This document shows positions 19,858 through 28,947 of a stretch of 64,000 bases of DNA, in pieces. Below the pieces are notes generated by a model. It had not been told where the DNA came from and ran no database searches. It worked only from the letters and a program-made list of their open reading frames with translations. Source of the DNA: Candidatus Galacturonatibacter soehngenii (lineage in GTDB: Bacteria > Bacillota > Clostridia > Lachnospirales > Lachnospiraceae). Positions within the stretch are counted from its first letter, which is position 1. Every line of letters begins with the position of its first letter. The stretch covers positions 682,001 to 746,000 of the forward strand of contig NZ_WAGX01000005.1 in NCBI RefSeq assembly GCF_008830185.1. Reading direction: 5' to 3'. A program made the position numbers and the translations under genes.

Positions 19858-20538
19858 CTAACGTCCCATTTTTGCTTTTAGTGCTGCTAATTCATCTTCC
19901 ACTACGGTATCACCTTGACTATCATACTTATTCATAAGTTCTATTGTATCATCTTCCTTTGTTTGATTAAGCTGTGCCATTGCATTTGCTTCATCAAGCA
20001 TGCGGTTGGCCTTGTCTTCCATTCTGTCAAAGGCTGATAAACTGTTATTTGCCCCTTGAAGACTTGAGCCTATTTGGTTTAATTTTTCCTGTGTCTTTGC
20101 AACTGCTACCTTTGCCTTTATGGCATCTTTTCTCGCATTTAAATCATTGATGTCTCCTAGCAGTTTATCATGCATTGATTTCATCTTATCTGCATTTGCT
20201 TTTGCTGCATCATATACTCTTTGAAGTTCACTTTGTTTTTGTACATATTGTGCTTTTTTCGTAAGAAATAATTTTGCATCTGTATCATTGTCTGCAAGTA
20301 CTGCTTTTTCTGCATAAGCTTGCATTTTATCCACTTGTTCACTGCATTCATCTAATTCACGTTTTGCTCTTGTCTCCTCTGCCATAATAGCAGCGGTTTC
20401 TGCTTTTACTTTTCCAAGATCACTTTCTAAGTTTCTAAGATATTGATCTATCATTTTTGCTGGGTCTTCTGCTTTATCAAGCAATGCGTTCATATTTGCT
20501 GACATGATGTCACTAAATCTCTTTAATATACCTATCAT
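19858..20538 (-). CDS. pspA: PspA/IM30-family phage-shock protein
   Basis: 226 residues, almost entirely coiled coil. It starts with the amphipathic helix region MIGILKRFSDIMSANMNALL, then EDPAKMIDQYLRNLESDLGK, the family signature. It is an ESCRT-III-like protein that coats and stabilises stressed membrane. A GGAGGAAATAATT site precedes the ATG. It is the first gene of the pair with the SPFH protein. Confidence 0.92.
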   Translation of the reverse strand: MIGILKRFSDIMSANMNALLDKAEDPAKMIDQYLRNLESDLGKVKAETAAIMAEETRAKRELDECSEQVDKMQAYAEKAVLADNDTDAKLFLTKKAQYVQKQSELQRVYDAAKANADKMKSMHDKLLGDINDLNARKDAIKAKVAVAKTQEKLNQIGSSLQGANNSLSAFDRMEDKANRMLDEANAMAQLNQTKEDDTIELMNKYDSQGDTVVEDELAALKAKMGR

Positions 20539-20749
20539 AATTATTTCCTCCTTGGAATTTGAAAAGAATATCTTTTCTAAATTTTTCTCGTGTAACTATT
20601 ATATTATACTTTTGCTCCTATGTCTAATGTCTCAACTCATTTATAACTATTTTAATTTTTTTGAAACAATATCAAATAAGAAATCATCTTTTGTAAAAGT
20701 ACTTGTCATCTAGTTTTCAATACTATATAATGTTAGTGAGGTGATTGAA

Positions 20750-21358
20750 ATGACTATAGACCGGGATGATTTACTGAATAGTATTTTAGAGAGTCTATCC
20801 AGAATTGATTATATTAAGCCTGATGAAATACCAAGTATTGAGTTATACATGGATCAGGTTACAACATTTATCGAAACACATTTAAAGTCTTCCAAGCGCT
20901 ATCAAGAGGATAAGGTTCTTACGAAGACTATGATTAATAATTACGCTAAGAATAATCTTTTGCCTCCTCCTGTGAAGAAAAAGTATTCCAAAGAGCATAT
21001 CTTAATGCTTATTTACATTTATTATTTTAAAAATATCTTATCTATTAATGACATTCAAAGTCTTTTAAATCCTTTGGCAGAGAAATACTTTAACACTGAT
21101 AAAGAAATAAATATGGAGGATGTTTATACTGAGATCTTTGGATTGGAAAAAACGCAGATTGATGTATTAAAACAAGATATTACAGATAAATTCATGGCTT
21201 CACAAAAGACTTTTGCTTCAGCAAATGAAGAGGATCGTGAATTCTTAACCTTATTTTCATTTATTTGCATGTTAAGTTTTGACGTATACAATAAAAAGAT
21301 GTTAATCGAGAAAATCATAGACCAGCTTCCAAAAGGTGATAACGCAAAGGGCAAATAA
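20750..21358 (+). CDS. DUF1836-family protein
   Basis: About 202 residues from the ATG at 20750 behind GTGAGGTG. Features DKVLTKTMINNYAKNNLLPPP and KKKYSKEHILMLIYIYYFKN, which are characteristic of DUF1836 proteins and resemble a MerR-type HTH entry. It is probably a DNA-binding regulator of unknown target, in the opposite direction to its neighbours. Confidence 0.8.
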   Translation: MTIDRDDLLNSILESLSRIDYIKPDEIPSIELYMDQVTTFIETHLKSSKRYQEDKVLTKTMINNYAKNNLLPPPVKKKYSKEHILMLIYIYYFKNILSINDIQSLLNPLAEKYFNTDKEINMEDVYTEIFGLEKTQIDVLKQDITDKFMASQKTFASANEEDREFLTLFSFICMLSFDVYNKKMLIEKIIDQLPKGDNAKGK

Positions 21359-21360
21359 TT

Positions 21361-21390
21361 AGACGAGTCAATAATGGCTCGTCTTTTATT
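21361..21390 (+). terminator. Terminator after the DUF1836 gene
   Basis: GACGAGTC-AATAAT-GGCTCGTC followed by TTTTATT directly after the stop codon. Confidence 0.75.
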
Positions 21391-21397
21391 ACGATTA

Positions 21398-21808
21398 TTA
21401 CTTAGATTCATCCTGAATGTCTGGACTTAATAATTTATCTTTTTCTAAAATATGATGCACCAACCAATCATTTAAAAACTCTAAAATATCTACTAACGCT
21501 TGCAATTGATTACGGTCCATATTTTCAAAATCAATACTATCAATTTTTTCAAGAAACTCTGTATGTTCTGCTTTTTGTGAAAAAAACTTTTTATGTCCAA
21601 TGCTTAGCATATAAGCTTCTTCGTCCGCAAAGTGTTGTGCCGCATAATCTTTTAATTTTCCAATGATAGCAACAATTTCATCAAACTTATCCACTATAAA
21701 CTCGTCCTTTAGTAACATATATGCTTCATCCGCGATATGAAACAATTCTTTGTGCTGCTTATCAATTGCTTCTACACCTATGTAATATTCATCTTTCATT
21801 TCGTACAT
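21398..21808 (-). CDS. Bacteriohemerythrin
   Basis: About 136 residues. The start at 21808 (MYEMKDEYYIGVEAIDKQH) has GGAG 7 bases upstream; an ATG two codons earlier and a longer form are also possible. The di-iron ligands are visible: H in DKQHKELF, H and E in QHFADEEAYM, H in EHTEFLEK, H and D in VHHILEKDKLL. It binds oxygen through a non-haem di-iron site and probably serves oxygen sensing or scavenging in an anaerobe. Confidence 0.9.
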   Translation of the reverse strand: MYEMKDEYYIGVEAIDKQHKELFHIADEAYMLLKDEFIVDKFDEIVAIIGKLKDYAAQHFADEEAYMLSIGHKKFFSQKAEHTEFLEKIDSIDFENMDRNQLQALVDILEFLNDWLVHHILEKDKLLSPDIQDESK

Positions 21809-21853
21809 ATTCATTCTCCTTTTCGTATTGTATTTCTTCCCTTTTTTAAAATG

Positions 21854-21877
21854 CGCCAATCAGTGTTATGATTGGCG
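21854..21877 (-). terminator. Terminator after the yerC-like gene
   Basis: CGCCAAT...ATTGGCG stem, followed on the minus strand by CATTTTAAAA. Confidence 0.6.
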
Positions 21878-21888
21878 TAATAAAAGAC

Positions 21889-22200
21889 TTATTCTTCGCT
21901 ATCTTCATCGTCCTCGATTTTTATTCTTGAAAAAACCATATCATACCCATCATTGCCATAGTTCAATGAACGATTCACACGGCTTATGGTAGCGGTAGAT
22001 GCACCCGTTTTTTCAGCTATTTCTAAATATGTTCTTTGTTCTCTTAACATTCTTGCTACTTCAAAACGCTGGGACAATGACAGTAGTTCATTAATGGTAC
22101 ATACATCTTCAAAAAAAGTATAACATTCTTCTGCATTTTCAAGACTTAAAATTGCTTGAAACAAATGATCAACTGCCTTGGTTCTAATTGTTTTGCCCAT
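21889..22200 (-). CDS. YerC/YecD-family TrpR-like regulator
   Basis: 103 residues with a TrpR-type HTH (ELLSLSQRFEVARML, YLEIAEKTGASTATISRVNRSL) and an acidic tail. Family members are small homodimeric DNA-binding proteins often found near pcrA in Firmicutes, as here. The ATG at 22200 is preceded by AGGAGGAATGAT. Target genes are unknown. Confidence 0.88.
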   Translation of the reverse strand: MGKTIRTKAVDHLFQAILSLENAEECYTFFEDVCTINELLSLSQRFEVARMLREQRTYLEIAEKTGASTATISRVNRSLNYGNDGYDMVFSRIKIEDDEDSEE

Positions 22201-22283
22201 ATCATTCCTCCTCTTTAATATGGCGATACAAAATCAATTGTATTTTAACATATTAAAGTTCTAAAGTCTAGTTCTTACCCTCT

Positions 22284-22994
22284 TTATCGCCTTAAATATT
22301 TCTTTAGTTCACTCACTGATCGATTAATAATAAGTTCTTCTGGAAAATCTACTTCTTTTATTAATTCAAATGCTAAATCATGTCTTCCTACGTCGCTGTC
22401 TGTATGAGCATCACTACCAATTACAATTGGTACTTGATGCTTTTTACATAATGTTAACATCGTAATATCATTTCCTCTTGCATCTTGTCTAGCTCCATTT
22501 GGATTAAGAGAGCTGTTATTTAACTCTAAAAGTACTCTATGTTCCTTTGACGCCAAAACGAGTGCCTCCATGTCAACTGGATACCTGTTGTCATCTGGAT
22601 GACCAATGATATTAACATAAGGATTCTTCATTACATTTATGTATGCTCTTGTATTTTCCTCCATCGTACCTGAAGGATAACAAGGTGTATGCATGCTTGC
22701 TATTACAATATCCATTCGTTTTAACAAATCATTACTTAAATCTACATTTCCATCAAAATCTAATATATTTAATTCCACACCAAGCAACAACTCTACTCCA
22801 CACATTTGTCTGCTTACCACTTTTAAATTACTAAAGTAAAAATCATGACAAGTTCCTGGCATCTGCGGTGCATGTTCGGTTATGGCCAATAATTCTAAGC
22901 CAACTTCTTTTGCTGCACAAGCCATTTCTCTAATTGTATTATAAGCATGTCCACTTGCTAAGGTATGGGAGTGTGAATCTAGTACGTATTTCAT
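22284..22994 (-). CDS. PHP-domain phosphoesterase (YcdX-like)
   Basis: 236 residues. Metal-binding motifs are in the expected order: DSHSHTLASGH, ITEHAPQMPG, LGVELNI, MDIVIASMHTP, IGHPDD, LELNNSS and IGSDAHTDSDVGRHD. This is the YcdX/HisK-like PHP family, trinuclear-metal phosphoesterases with unclear substrate. Start ATG 22994 lies behind GGAGGCAGTG. That ribosome site abuts an inverted repeat (see the element at 22995-23113). Confidence 0.85.
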   Translation of the reverse strand: MKYVLDSHSHTLASGHAYNTIREMACAAKEVGLELLAITEHAPQMPGTCHDFYFSNLKVVSRQMCGVELLLGVELNILDFDGNVDLSNDLLKRMDIVIASMHTPCYPSGTMEENTRAYINVMKNPYVNIIGHPDDNRYPVDMEALVLASKEHRVLLELNNSSLNPNGARQDARGNDITMLTLCKKHQVPIVIGSDAHTDSDVGRHDLAFELIKEVDFPEELIINRSVSELKKYLRR

Positions 22995-23113
22995 CTCTTA
23001 CACTGCCTCCAAACTGCCTTAACCATATCACCTTTAATTAACTTATACATTATATATGAATCGATACAAGATTTCAAGTTCTAATCCGATCCACTTTTGA
23101 TGCAGTGTAAGAG
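22995..23113 (-). promoter_or_regulatory. 12-bp perfect inverted repeat spanning the PHP gene leader
   Basis: CTCTTACACTGC (22995-23006) and GCAGTGTAAGAG (23102-23113) are exact inverse copies 95 bp apart. On the mRNA the inner arm lies between GGAGG and the ATG of the PHP gene, so pairing could mask the start. No known riboswitch is recognised. Confidence 0.4.
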
Positions 23114-23155
23114 CAAATTCCAATCATTACCGTTCTTTCTTTTTTTATACTTTTA

Positions 23156-23695
23156 CTAATAATTTTCACAATTGATTTCATAATACCCTTGTGGAAAAAG
23201 ACAAATGGGGCATATTTCTGGAGCACACTGTCCCCAATATACATTTCCACAATTGATGCAGATCCATACAGCTTCTCTTTCTTTACAAAATACTCTTCCG
23301 CTTTCTACATTGTTGGCTAGTCTAGTAAATCGATAGTCGTGATGTTTCTCTATCAGACCTATTCCTTCGAATAAGCTTGCAATATCTTCATAACCTTCTT
23401 CTCTAGCTACTTTAGCAAAATCACGATACATAGTGGTCCATTCATAATTTTCTATGGCCGCCGCATTTCTTAAATTTGTTAACGTATCACCCAACATACC
23501 ATTGTTTAAAGCATTCATCCAAATGACTGCGTGCTCTTGCTCATTATGAGCCGTTTCATGAAAAATCTCTCCAATTTGTATGTACCCTTCTTTTGTAGCT
23601 TCATTTCCATATATTCGATATGTCGTACTATTATTTCTTTCCACATCTAATGCTGTAAGTAGATTTTTAAACGTCTGGCTATCTTGAAAATCCAT
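23156..23695 (-). CDS. Rubrerythrin
   Basis: 179 residues. An N-terminal four-helix di-iron domain (TALDVERNNSTTYRIYGNEA, FHETAHNEQEHAVIWM, GLIEKHHDYRF) is followed by a rubredoxin-like domain with ICINCGNVYWG and APEICPICLFPQGYY. It reduces peroxide using electrons passed through the Fe(Cys)4 site. The second pair of Cys is CPIC, so all four ligands are kept. Confidence 0.92.
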   Translation of the reverse strand: MDFQDSQTFKNLLTALDVERNNSTTYRIYGNEATKEGYIQIGEIFHETAHNEQEHAVIWMNALNNGMLGDTLTNLRNAAAIENYEWTTMYRDFAKVAREEGYEDIASLFEGIGLIEKHHDYRFTRLANNVESGRVFCKEREAVWICINCGNVYWGQCAPEICPICLFPQGYYEINCENY

Positions 23696-23835
23696 TTCAT
23701 CACTCCCAATTCTATTCCTTTCATTTTATGCGTATCAATGCAAATAGTTTCATCTTTTTTCGTTTTCCCTTTTCTTCACATGCACATTTTAAAATTACTA
23801 TCATATGATATAACATTATCATCAAGGAGGAATTT

Positions 23836-24837
23836 ATGAAAATCAAAGGAATTTGTCTTTTTTTCGTTCTCATACTTTGTTTTAGCATGATTGCGGGATG
23901 TGGTAAGGGAAAGGGTGCCCCTGGCAAAACAAAAGATATTACCTTAAATGAAGTTGCTCACTCCATTTTTTATGCGCCTCAATATGTTGCAATTGAAAAT
24001 GGATACTTTAAAGATGAAGGATTAAATGTTACGCTGGTAACTGGTTTTGGTGCAGATAAAACCATGACAGCTGTCTTATCTGGAGAAGCTGATATTGGAT
24101 TCATGGGATCAGAAGCCTCTATTTATGCTTATAGTGAAGGAGCAAATGACTATGTGATAAATTTTGCTCAATTAACACAGCGCGCTGGTAACTTCTTAAT
24201 TGCTAGAGGGCCAATTGATAACTTTGATTGGTCTATGATAAAGGGAAGCACTGTACTTGGAGGAAGAAAAGGTGGAATGCCTCAAATGGTATTTGAATAC
24301 ATTTTGAAAAAAAATGGATTAGATCCTCAAACTGATTTGACAATTGTTCAAAACATTGATTTTGGTTCTACCGCTGCCGCATTTTCTGGTGGTCAAGGCG
24401 ATTACTCGATTGAATTTGAACCTTCTGCAACTGCACTAGAATTGCAAGGCGATGGTTCTGTTGTTGCTTCACTGGGTGAAAGTAGCGGTTATGTTCCATA
24501 TACTGCTTATAGTGCTAAAAAAAGTTATTTGGAGGAAAATAAAGATACCGTTCAAAGCTTCGTAAATGCCCTACAAAAAGGAATGGATTATGTAGCAAAT
24601 CATACGCCTGAAGAAATAGCAAAGGTAATTCAACCGCAATTTAAAGAAACCGAATTAAGTACCATAACTGCCATTGTAACTAGGTATTATGAGCAAGATA
24701 CGTGGAAAAACAATCTAGTATTTGAAGAAGATAGCTTTTTATTAATGCAAAATATCTTGCAAGAAGCAGGTCAGTTAGAAGAATATGCTCCTTATGAAAA
24801 ATTAGTGGATAATACCTTCTCAAAACAAGCAAAATAA
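23836..24837 (+). CDS. ABC transporter substrate-binding lipoprotein (SsuA/ThiY/NMT1-like)
   Basis: 333 residues with a lipoprotein signal (LILCFSMIAGCGKG, lipobox AGC). The mature part is a type-2 periplasmic fold: HSIFYAPQYVAIENGYFKDEGL, DKTMTAVLSGEADIGFMGSE, IVQNIDFGSTAAAFSGGQGD. Such proteins feed sulfonate, taurine, thiamine-precursor or nitrate-type importers. Its permease and ATPase are not adjacent, so it either works with a distant transporter or is an orphan. ATG 23836 has AAGGAGGAATTT upstream. Confidence 0.85.
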   Translation: MKIKGICLFFVLILCFSMIAGCGKGKGAPGKTKDITLNEVAHSIFYAPQYVAIENGYFKDEGLNVTLVTGFGADKTMTAVLSGEADIGFMGSEASIYAYSEGANDYVINFAQLTQRAGNFLIARGPIDNFDWSMIKGSTVLGGRKGGMPQMVFEYILKKNGLDPQTDLTIVQNIDFGSTAAAFSGGQGDYSIEFEPSATALELQGDGSVVASLGESSGYVPYTAYSAKKSYLEENKDTVQSFVNALQKGMDYVANHTPEEIAKVIQPQFKETELSTITAIVTRYYEQDTWKNNLVFEEDSFLLMQNILQEAGQLEEYAPYEKLVDNTFSKQAK

Positions 24838-24948
24838 CATTTTTGCTCCTTATCACAGTATTTACATACATATTTCACACTTTATATATTGTAAATTATA
24901 CGATGAAATAGTATATTGTATATACAGCGTGAAAGGAGCATACTATAT

Positions 24949-25344
24949 ATGAAGGAAAAAATAAGATTATTTATGACTGGAAGATATGGTGCTGACGAAT
25001 TAACCCGTTTTATTTTAATGTTTGATTGTCTTCTTATGGTTTTATCACTTTTAATTCGAAGCAATTTTTTGAATTCTTTTTGTATTCTTCTTATTGTCAT
25101 TTGCTATATAAGAATGTTTTCCAAAAATCATAGTCAAAGATACAAAGAAAATCAAATATTTCTAAAATATATAAACAGAATATATCCTAAAACCGACCGT
25201 CTTAGATATAAGCTAAAGCAGCGGGTAAACTATCATATTTACAAATGTCCATCTTGTAAGCAAAAAATCCGTATTCCACGTGGAAAAGGAAAGATATCCA
25301 TAACTTGTCCAAAATGTAGAAATGAATTTATTAAACACAGCTAA
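24949..25344 (+). CDS. Small membrane protein with C-terminal zinc ribbon
   Basis: About 131 residues from the ATG at 24949 (GAAAGGAG site 9 bases upstream). Two hydrophobic helices (FILMFDCLLMVLSLLI and FCILLIVICYIRMF) are followed by a basic cytoplasmic stretch and a four-Cys ribbon (YKCPSCKQKIRIPRGKGKI..., CPKCRNEF). Similar proteins occur in many Lachnospiraceae. Function unknown. Confidence 0.75.
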   Translation: MKEKIRLFMTGRYGADELTRFILMFDCLLMVLSLLIRSNFLNSFCILLIVICYIRMFSKNHSQRYKENQIFLKYINRIYPKTDRLRYKLKQRVNYHIYKCPSCKQKIRIPRGKGKISITCPKCRNEFIKHS

Positions 25345-25350
25345 TGGCTA

Positions 25351-25388
25351 TTTTTTAAGGCTGTCGATAAAAGCGACAGCCTTAAAAA
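25351..25388. terminator. Bidirectional terminator
   Basis: TTTTTT-AAGGCTGTCG-ATAAAAG-CGACAGCCTT-AAAAA lies between two convergent genes and can serve both. Confidence 0.85.
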
Positions 25389-25393
25389 TTTGA

Positions 25394-26269
25394 TTAATAC
25401 GTCATTATCTCATATCCGTTTTCGGTAACCAAAACCATAATCTCCCACTGTGCGGATGGCTTTCCATCTTTTGTAAAGACCGTCCACTCATCTTTTGCAT
25501 CTACATAAACATCTGCTTTTCCCATATTAATCATAGGTTCTATGGTAAATACCATACCAGGTACCATCATCATTCCCGTGTTTTTTGGAATTACATAACT
25601 CACCCATGGTTCTTCATGAAACTCAATCCCTATACCATGGCCACCAATTTCTTTTACAACCGAATATCCATTGGCTTTGGCGTGGTCATTAATCGCTTGT
25701 GCTACGTCACCTAAAAAGCCCCATGGCTTTACTTGTTCTAATCCTAAATTCATACACTCTTTGGCGACTTCTACTAACTTTCTTTTCTCTTCGTCAACCT
25801 CACCAATTAAAAACATGCGAGAGGAATCAGAAAAAAAACCATTGTAAATAGTAGAAACATCCACATTTACAATATCTCCCTCTTTCAAAAGAGTATCCTT
25901 TGAAGGGATACCATGGCATACCACCTCATTAATCGAAACACATACGCTTTTGGGATATCCATCAAAGTTAAGAGGAGCAGGTATTCCTCCCATTTGAGTC
26001 GTCTTTTCATATACCATTTGATCGATCTCTTCCGTTGACATGCCTGCTTTTATATGTTCACCAACATAGTCTAGTACCGCAATATTTACTTTACTGCTTT
26101 CTCTCATTCCATCTAGTTGTTTTGGGGTTTTAATTATTTCATGATTTGGAACAAGATGCCCTTGGCGTTTTGCGGCTAATATTTTATTATCAAATGCTTC
26201 GTGGCAAACTTTATATTTTTTATGACTTCCACACCAACATAAATCATTTCTTCCAAGTTTTTGTAACAT
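25394..26269 (-). CDS. map: Methionine aminopeptidase with N-terminal SEC-C zinc motif
   Basis: About 291 residues. It starts MLQKLGRNDLCWCGSHKKYK, a SEC-C zinc finger (CWCG...KYKVCHE) that helps ribosome or Zn contact in type Ic enzymes. The catalytic domain holds VVCHGIP, NVDVSTIYNGFFSDSSRMF (two Asp ligands), GGHGIGIEFHEEPWV (His), FTIEPMI (Glu) and WEIMVLVTENGYEIMT (Glu). It removes the N-terminal Met from nascent proteins. The lone His-rich core is intact. Confidence 0.93.
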   Translation of the reverse strand: MLQKLGRNDLCWCGSHKKYKVCHEAFDNKILAAKRQGHLVPNHEIIKTPKQLDGMRESSKVNIAVLDYVGEHIKAGMSTEEIDQMVYEKTTQMGGIPAPLNFDGYPKSVCVSINEVVCHGIPSKDTLLKEGDIVNVDVSTIYNGFFSDSSRMFLIGEVDEEKRKLVEVAKECMNLGLEQVKPWGFLGDVAQAINDHAKANGYSVVKEIGGHGIGIEFHEEPWVSYVIPKNTGMMMVPGMVFTIEPMINMGKADVYVDAKDEWTVFTKDGKPSAQWEIMVLVTENGYEIMTY

Positions 26270-26321
26270 TTTCATTCCTTCTTTACTTTTCATTTTGCAC
26301 TAAACTGTGAACGACAATTGA

Positions 26322-26473
26322 AAATGTCTGCTTCGCAGCCGCTTGATTTTCTTCCGATTGCACTGTCGGAACTTCGTTCCTTTGTGCTTACTCTAGAGCT
26401 TCGCTCTTTCGTTAACTTATCGGGTAAAATCAAATGTCTGCTTCGCAGCCGCTTGATTTTCTTCCGATAAGTT
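26322..26473. repeat. Palindromic intergenic repeat pair with CTGCTTCGCAG core
   Basis: A 37-bp unit beginning AAATGTCTGCTTCGCAGCC occurs at 26322-26358 and 26432-26468. The second lies in a large hairpin whose arms are TAACTTATCGG and CCGATAAGTTA (26412-26473), reinforced by AAAATCAA/TTGATTTT. The core CTGCTTCGCAG also occurs near 16,442, so this looks like a dispersed REP/MITE-like repeat of the genome. Confidence 0.75.
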
Positions 26474-26521
26474 ACATTATAGCACCATCGATTCTTTTTG
26501 TAAAATGGGTAAGGTTGAAAG

Positions 26522-26566
26522 GGGCTGTTGCAAAACTAATGAATTATCTTAGTTTTGCAACAGCCC
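26522..26566 (-). terminator. Long hairpin after the cohesin-domain gene
   Basis: An 18-bp perfect stem (GGGCTGTTGCAAAACTAA and its inverse) lies just beyond the stop at 26573. The T-tract is weak (CCCCTTTC), so it may act in termination or mRNA protection. Confidence 0.6.
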
Positions 26567-26572
26567 TTCTAC

Positions 26573-28174
26573 TTATTTATCATCGAAATCAAATATTTGC
26601 AATTCAAAATCATCGGAATCATCAAAATCATCTTCGCTGTTTTCAAATACTTCCTCTTCTTCATCCGATGTTTTTTGCTTCTTTTTTAACTTTTCAAGCT
26701 TAGCCTTTTCTTTTTTTTCGAGTTTGGCTGCTTTTTTCATTTCTTTTCTTGTTTTTTTATCTAGTACTTCATCGTATTCTTCTTCTAACTCATCTTCGTA
26801 ATCATCTTCATAGTCGTCTTCATAATCATCATTGTCTTCTTCTAACTCTTTTTCAACAACTTTATGTTTTTTGCGGAAAAATCCTTTTTTATCGGATTTA
26901 GTGATGTTGGTTGCTTCCAAATTCTCGTCGTGAAACTCCAAATCTTCCTCTTCATCCTCGTTTTCTTCGTCTTCGTCTTCATCTGTAATAGAATGTTTTT
27001 TATCCACCAATCTAAAAATAAGATTAATGATTACAAATACGAGAAGGACTGTGACAACTAGAAAAATATAAATCACTTGCGTGCGACTTCGCATATCTTT
27101 TTTATAATTCTCATTCAATTGGTGATACATTGTCTCGTAAGATTCTGAATCTGCTGGTGTATTTTCGGATTCTATGCCACTGTAACGTTGCACTGTTTTT
27201 TCTACAACATCATATAAGTAAAGTCCTTTCGAACCTTCTGAGTTCATAAGATACAAAAGATAGTACTCCGAATTTATAGTAGATTGCCAAGCAGTAACTG
27301 CAACACCACCAACCGGTACTTCAGTCTCTGTAAAACCTTCTGGAAGGACAACATCCTCTTCCAAACTAACCACTGTGTAGTTTAAAGAAGAATTTACTGG
27401 AGCATAAATGGAAAATCCCTCTGTACTTGGATCATATACATAAAAGACAAATGGTTCTTCTCCCACCTGATTTAAATAAAATAATATAAAATTATCTTTT
27501 TTAAGAGCATCTACCGCAACGCCTTGATAATTATAACCTATGTATTCAAATCCTTCGGGAACTAAATCCTGAGGTATTTTACAAACATAAAAAGGCGTAC
27601 CTGCAATCTTTACCTCCACATCTTTTTTAGGAGGTGCTACAATTTGATTATCCTGCGTTTGATTATCCGTTGTTTGTGTCATTGTTTCCTGTGTATTTAC
27701 ATCAAGTGTATCATCTTCTGCCTGATTCTCTCCTGATATTGTTACGGTTGAAGATCCCACTTTGCTTAGTTCAAGGGCATTACCTTTATCATCAATTATT
27801 TTATAATCTGTTACTTTAATATTTGATGTTGAATTTTTTAGAGTTTTAAAATTCAACGTATAAGTTTTAATTGAAGAATCTGCCTCACCAGATATTTGAA
27901 TGGTACCATTTTCTCCTGTTGCTTGAGAATCACTTTTAAATTCCAATGCACTTTCATCATAAGAAAGTTTCATATCTACTGATTGAATTGTTTCACTTCC
28001 CGTTGCAGTAACTTTTACTGTTACAGAAACATCTTCTCCTACCTTTGCAGTTGGGTCTGATAAAGAAATTGTGCCAGCTGATGCATAAACAGTTCCTCTT
28101 AAAAATGGTATCAGTAACACAAATGTCACAGTTATCATAATCAACTTCTTCATGCGCATGATTAATGTTTTCAT
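26573..28174 (-). CDS. Cohesin-domain surface protein with membrane anchor and charged cytoplasmic tail
   Basis: 533 residues. A signal peptide (KKLIMITVTFVLLIPFLRGT) is followed by a cohesin-type jelly-roll domain (ISLSDPTAKVGEDVSVTVKV, QSVDMKLSYDESALEFKS, about 33-150), a Thr/Gln/Asp-rich linker and an extracellular region of about 180 residues. Then come one transmembrane helix (VIYIFLVVTVLLVFVIINLI, about 369-388) and a cytoplasmic tail of acidic blocks alternating with Lys-rich helices. Cohesins bind dockerins in cellulosomes, but membrane-anchored single-cohesin proteins occur outside cellulosomes too. No dockerin is visible in the window. Confidence 0.75.
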   Translation of the reverse strand: MKTLIMRMKKLIMITVTFVLLIPFLRGTVYASAGTISLSDPTAKVGEDVSVTVKVTATGSETIQSVDMKLSYDESALEFKSDSQATGENGTIQISGEADSSIKTYTLNFKTLKNSTSNIKVTDYKIIDDKGNALELSKVGSSTVTISGENQAEDDTLDVNTQETMTQTTDNQTQDNQIVAPPKKDVEVKIAGTPFYVCKIPQDLVPEGFEYIGYNYQGVAVDALKKDNFILFYLNQVGEEPFVFYVYDPSTEGFSIYAPVNSSLNYTVVSLEEDVVLPEGFTETEVPVGGVAVTAWQSTINSEYYLLYLMNSEGSKGLYLYDVVEKTVQRYSGIESENTPADSESYETMYHQLNENYKKDMRSRTQVIYIFLVVTVLLVFVIINLIFRLVDKKHSITDEDEDEENEDEEEDLEFHDENLEATNITKSDKKGFFRKKHKVVEKELEEDNDDYEDDYEDDYEDELEEEYDEVLDKKTRKEMKKAAKLEKKEKAKLEKLKKKQKTSDEEEEVFENSEDDFDDSDDFELQIFDFDDK

Positions 28175-28569
28175 TCTTTTCCTCCACTATCGGGTAATCT
28201 ACCCTAAGTATTTTATTTTTTTATCCTATTCTTCGTAACTTAATAGTAATTTTTCATACCTTTTTCTGGTATTTCATTTTTGACAAAATTAACCTTATAA
28301 TTATACCGTATATTTATTATTTTGAACATACTTAAATTATAATATGTCATTATTTTATATTATAATTCAAATTTCAACGAATTATCTCATACACTTTATA
28401 GCACTTTACACATATACCAATGTATAAAAACTAGTACATTATATAGAAAAAATAGGTTTTTTTTATGTAAAGATTGCGTAAAATAGCAATATACTCCAAA
28501 AAAATATTATGGTATAATGCCTTTTATGGGTGCTAAAAACAAACAGTAACATTTGTAACGGAGGTCATT
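28175..28569. other. AT-rich divergent intergenic region (about 395 bp)
   Basis: Separates two divergent genes. A TATAAT at 28513-28518 is a plausible -10 for the rightward gene, without a clear -35. No ORF, riboswitch or strong hairpin was recognised. Confidence 0.5.
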
Positions 28570-28929
28570 ATGGAAGAATTACTAAGAGGATACGTTAACC
28601 ATGCGGATGAACAGCTTTGTTTTTATTTTGAAAACACAATCAATAACATTGCTAATTTCATATTTAATAACAAAAAGCCAGATAATGAAGTTGTTGTTGA
28701 GACAATCTTTGGAAAAGAGTTATTAAAGGCAACAGACCACGGCAACCAGCTTACTGGCAAACCAGCCTATGTAGAAAAGATTGATGAATACTTACATAAA
28801 TTAAAGTCAGGAAGTATCAAAAGGGAAATCGTAGAATTTTTAGATTTTTCTAACCTTAATAATCGTGACGAATTTGATTCAAAGGATATTGAAGAAAAAG
28901 AATTTATACGATTATATGATGGCCATTAA
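28570..28929 (+). CDS. Hypothetical protein, 119 residues
   Basis: A small soluble acidic protein (QLCFYFENTINNIANFIFN, AYVEKIDEYLHKLKSG). The start has GTAACGGAGGTCATT upstream. It has no family I recognise, no signal peptide and no membrane segment. It stands alone between its own promoter and terminator. Confidence 0.65.
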   Translation: MEELLRGYVNHADEQLCFYFENTINNIANFIFNNKKPDNEVVVETIFGKELLKATDHGNQLTGKPAYVEKIDEYLHKLKSGSIKREIVEFLDFSNLNNRDEFDSKDIEEKEFIRLYDGH

Positions 28930-28947
28930 TATTTAGAAATAAAACAA

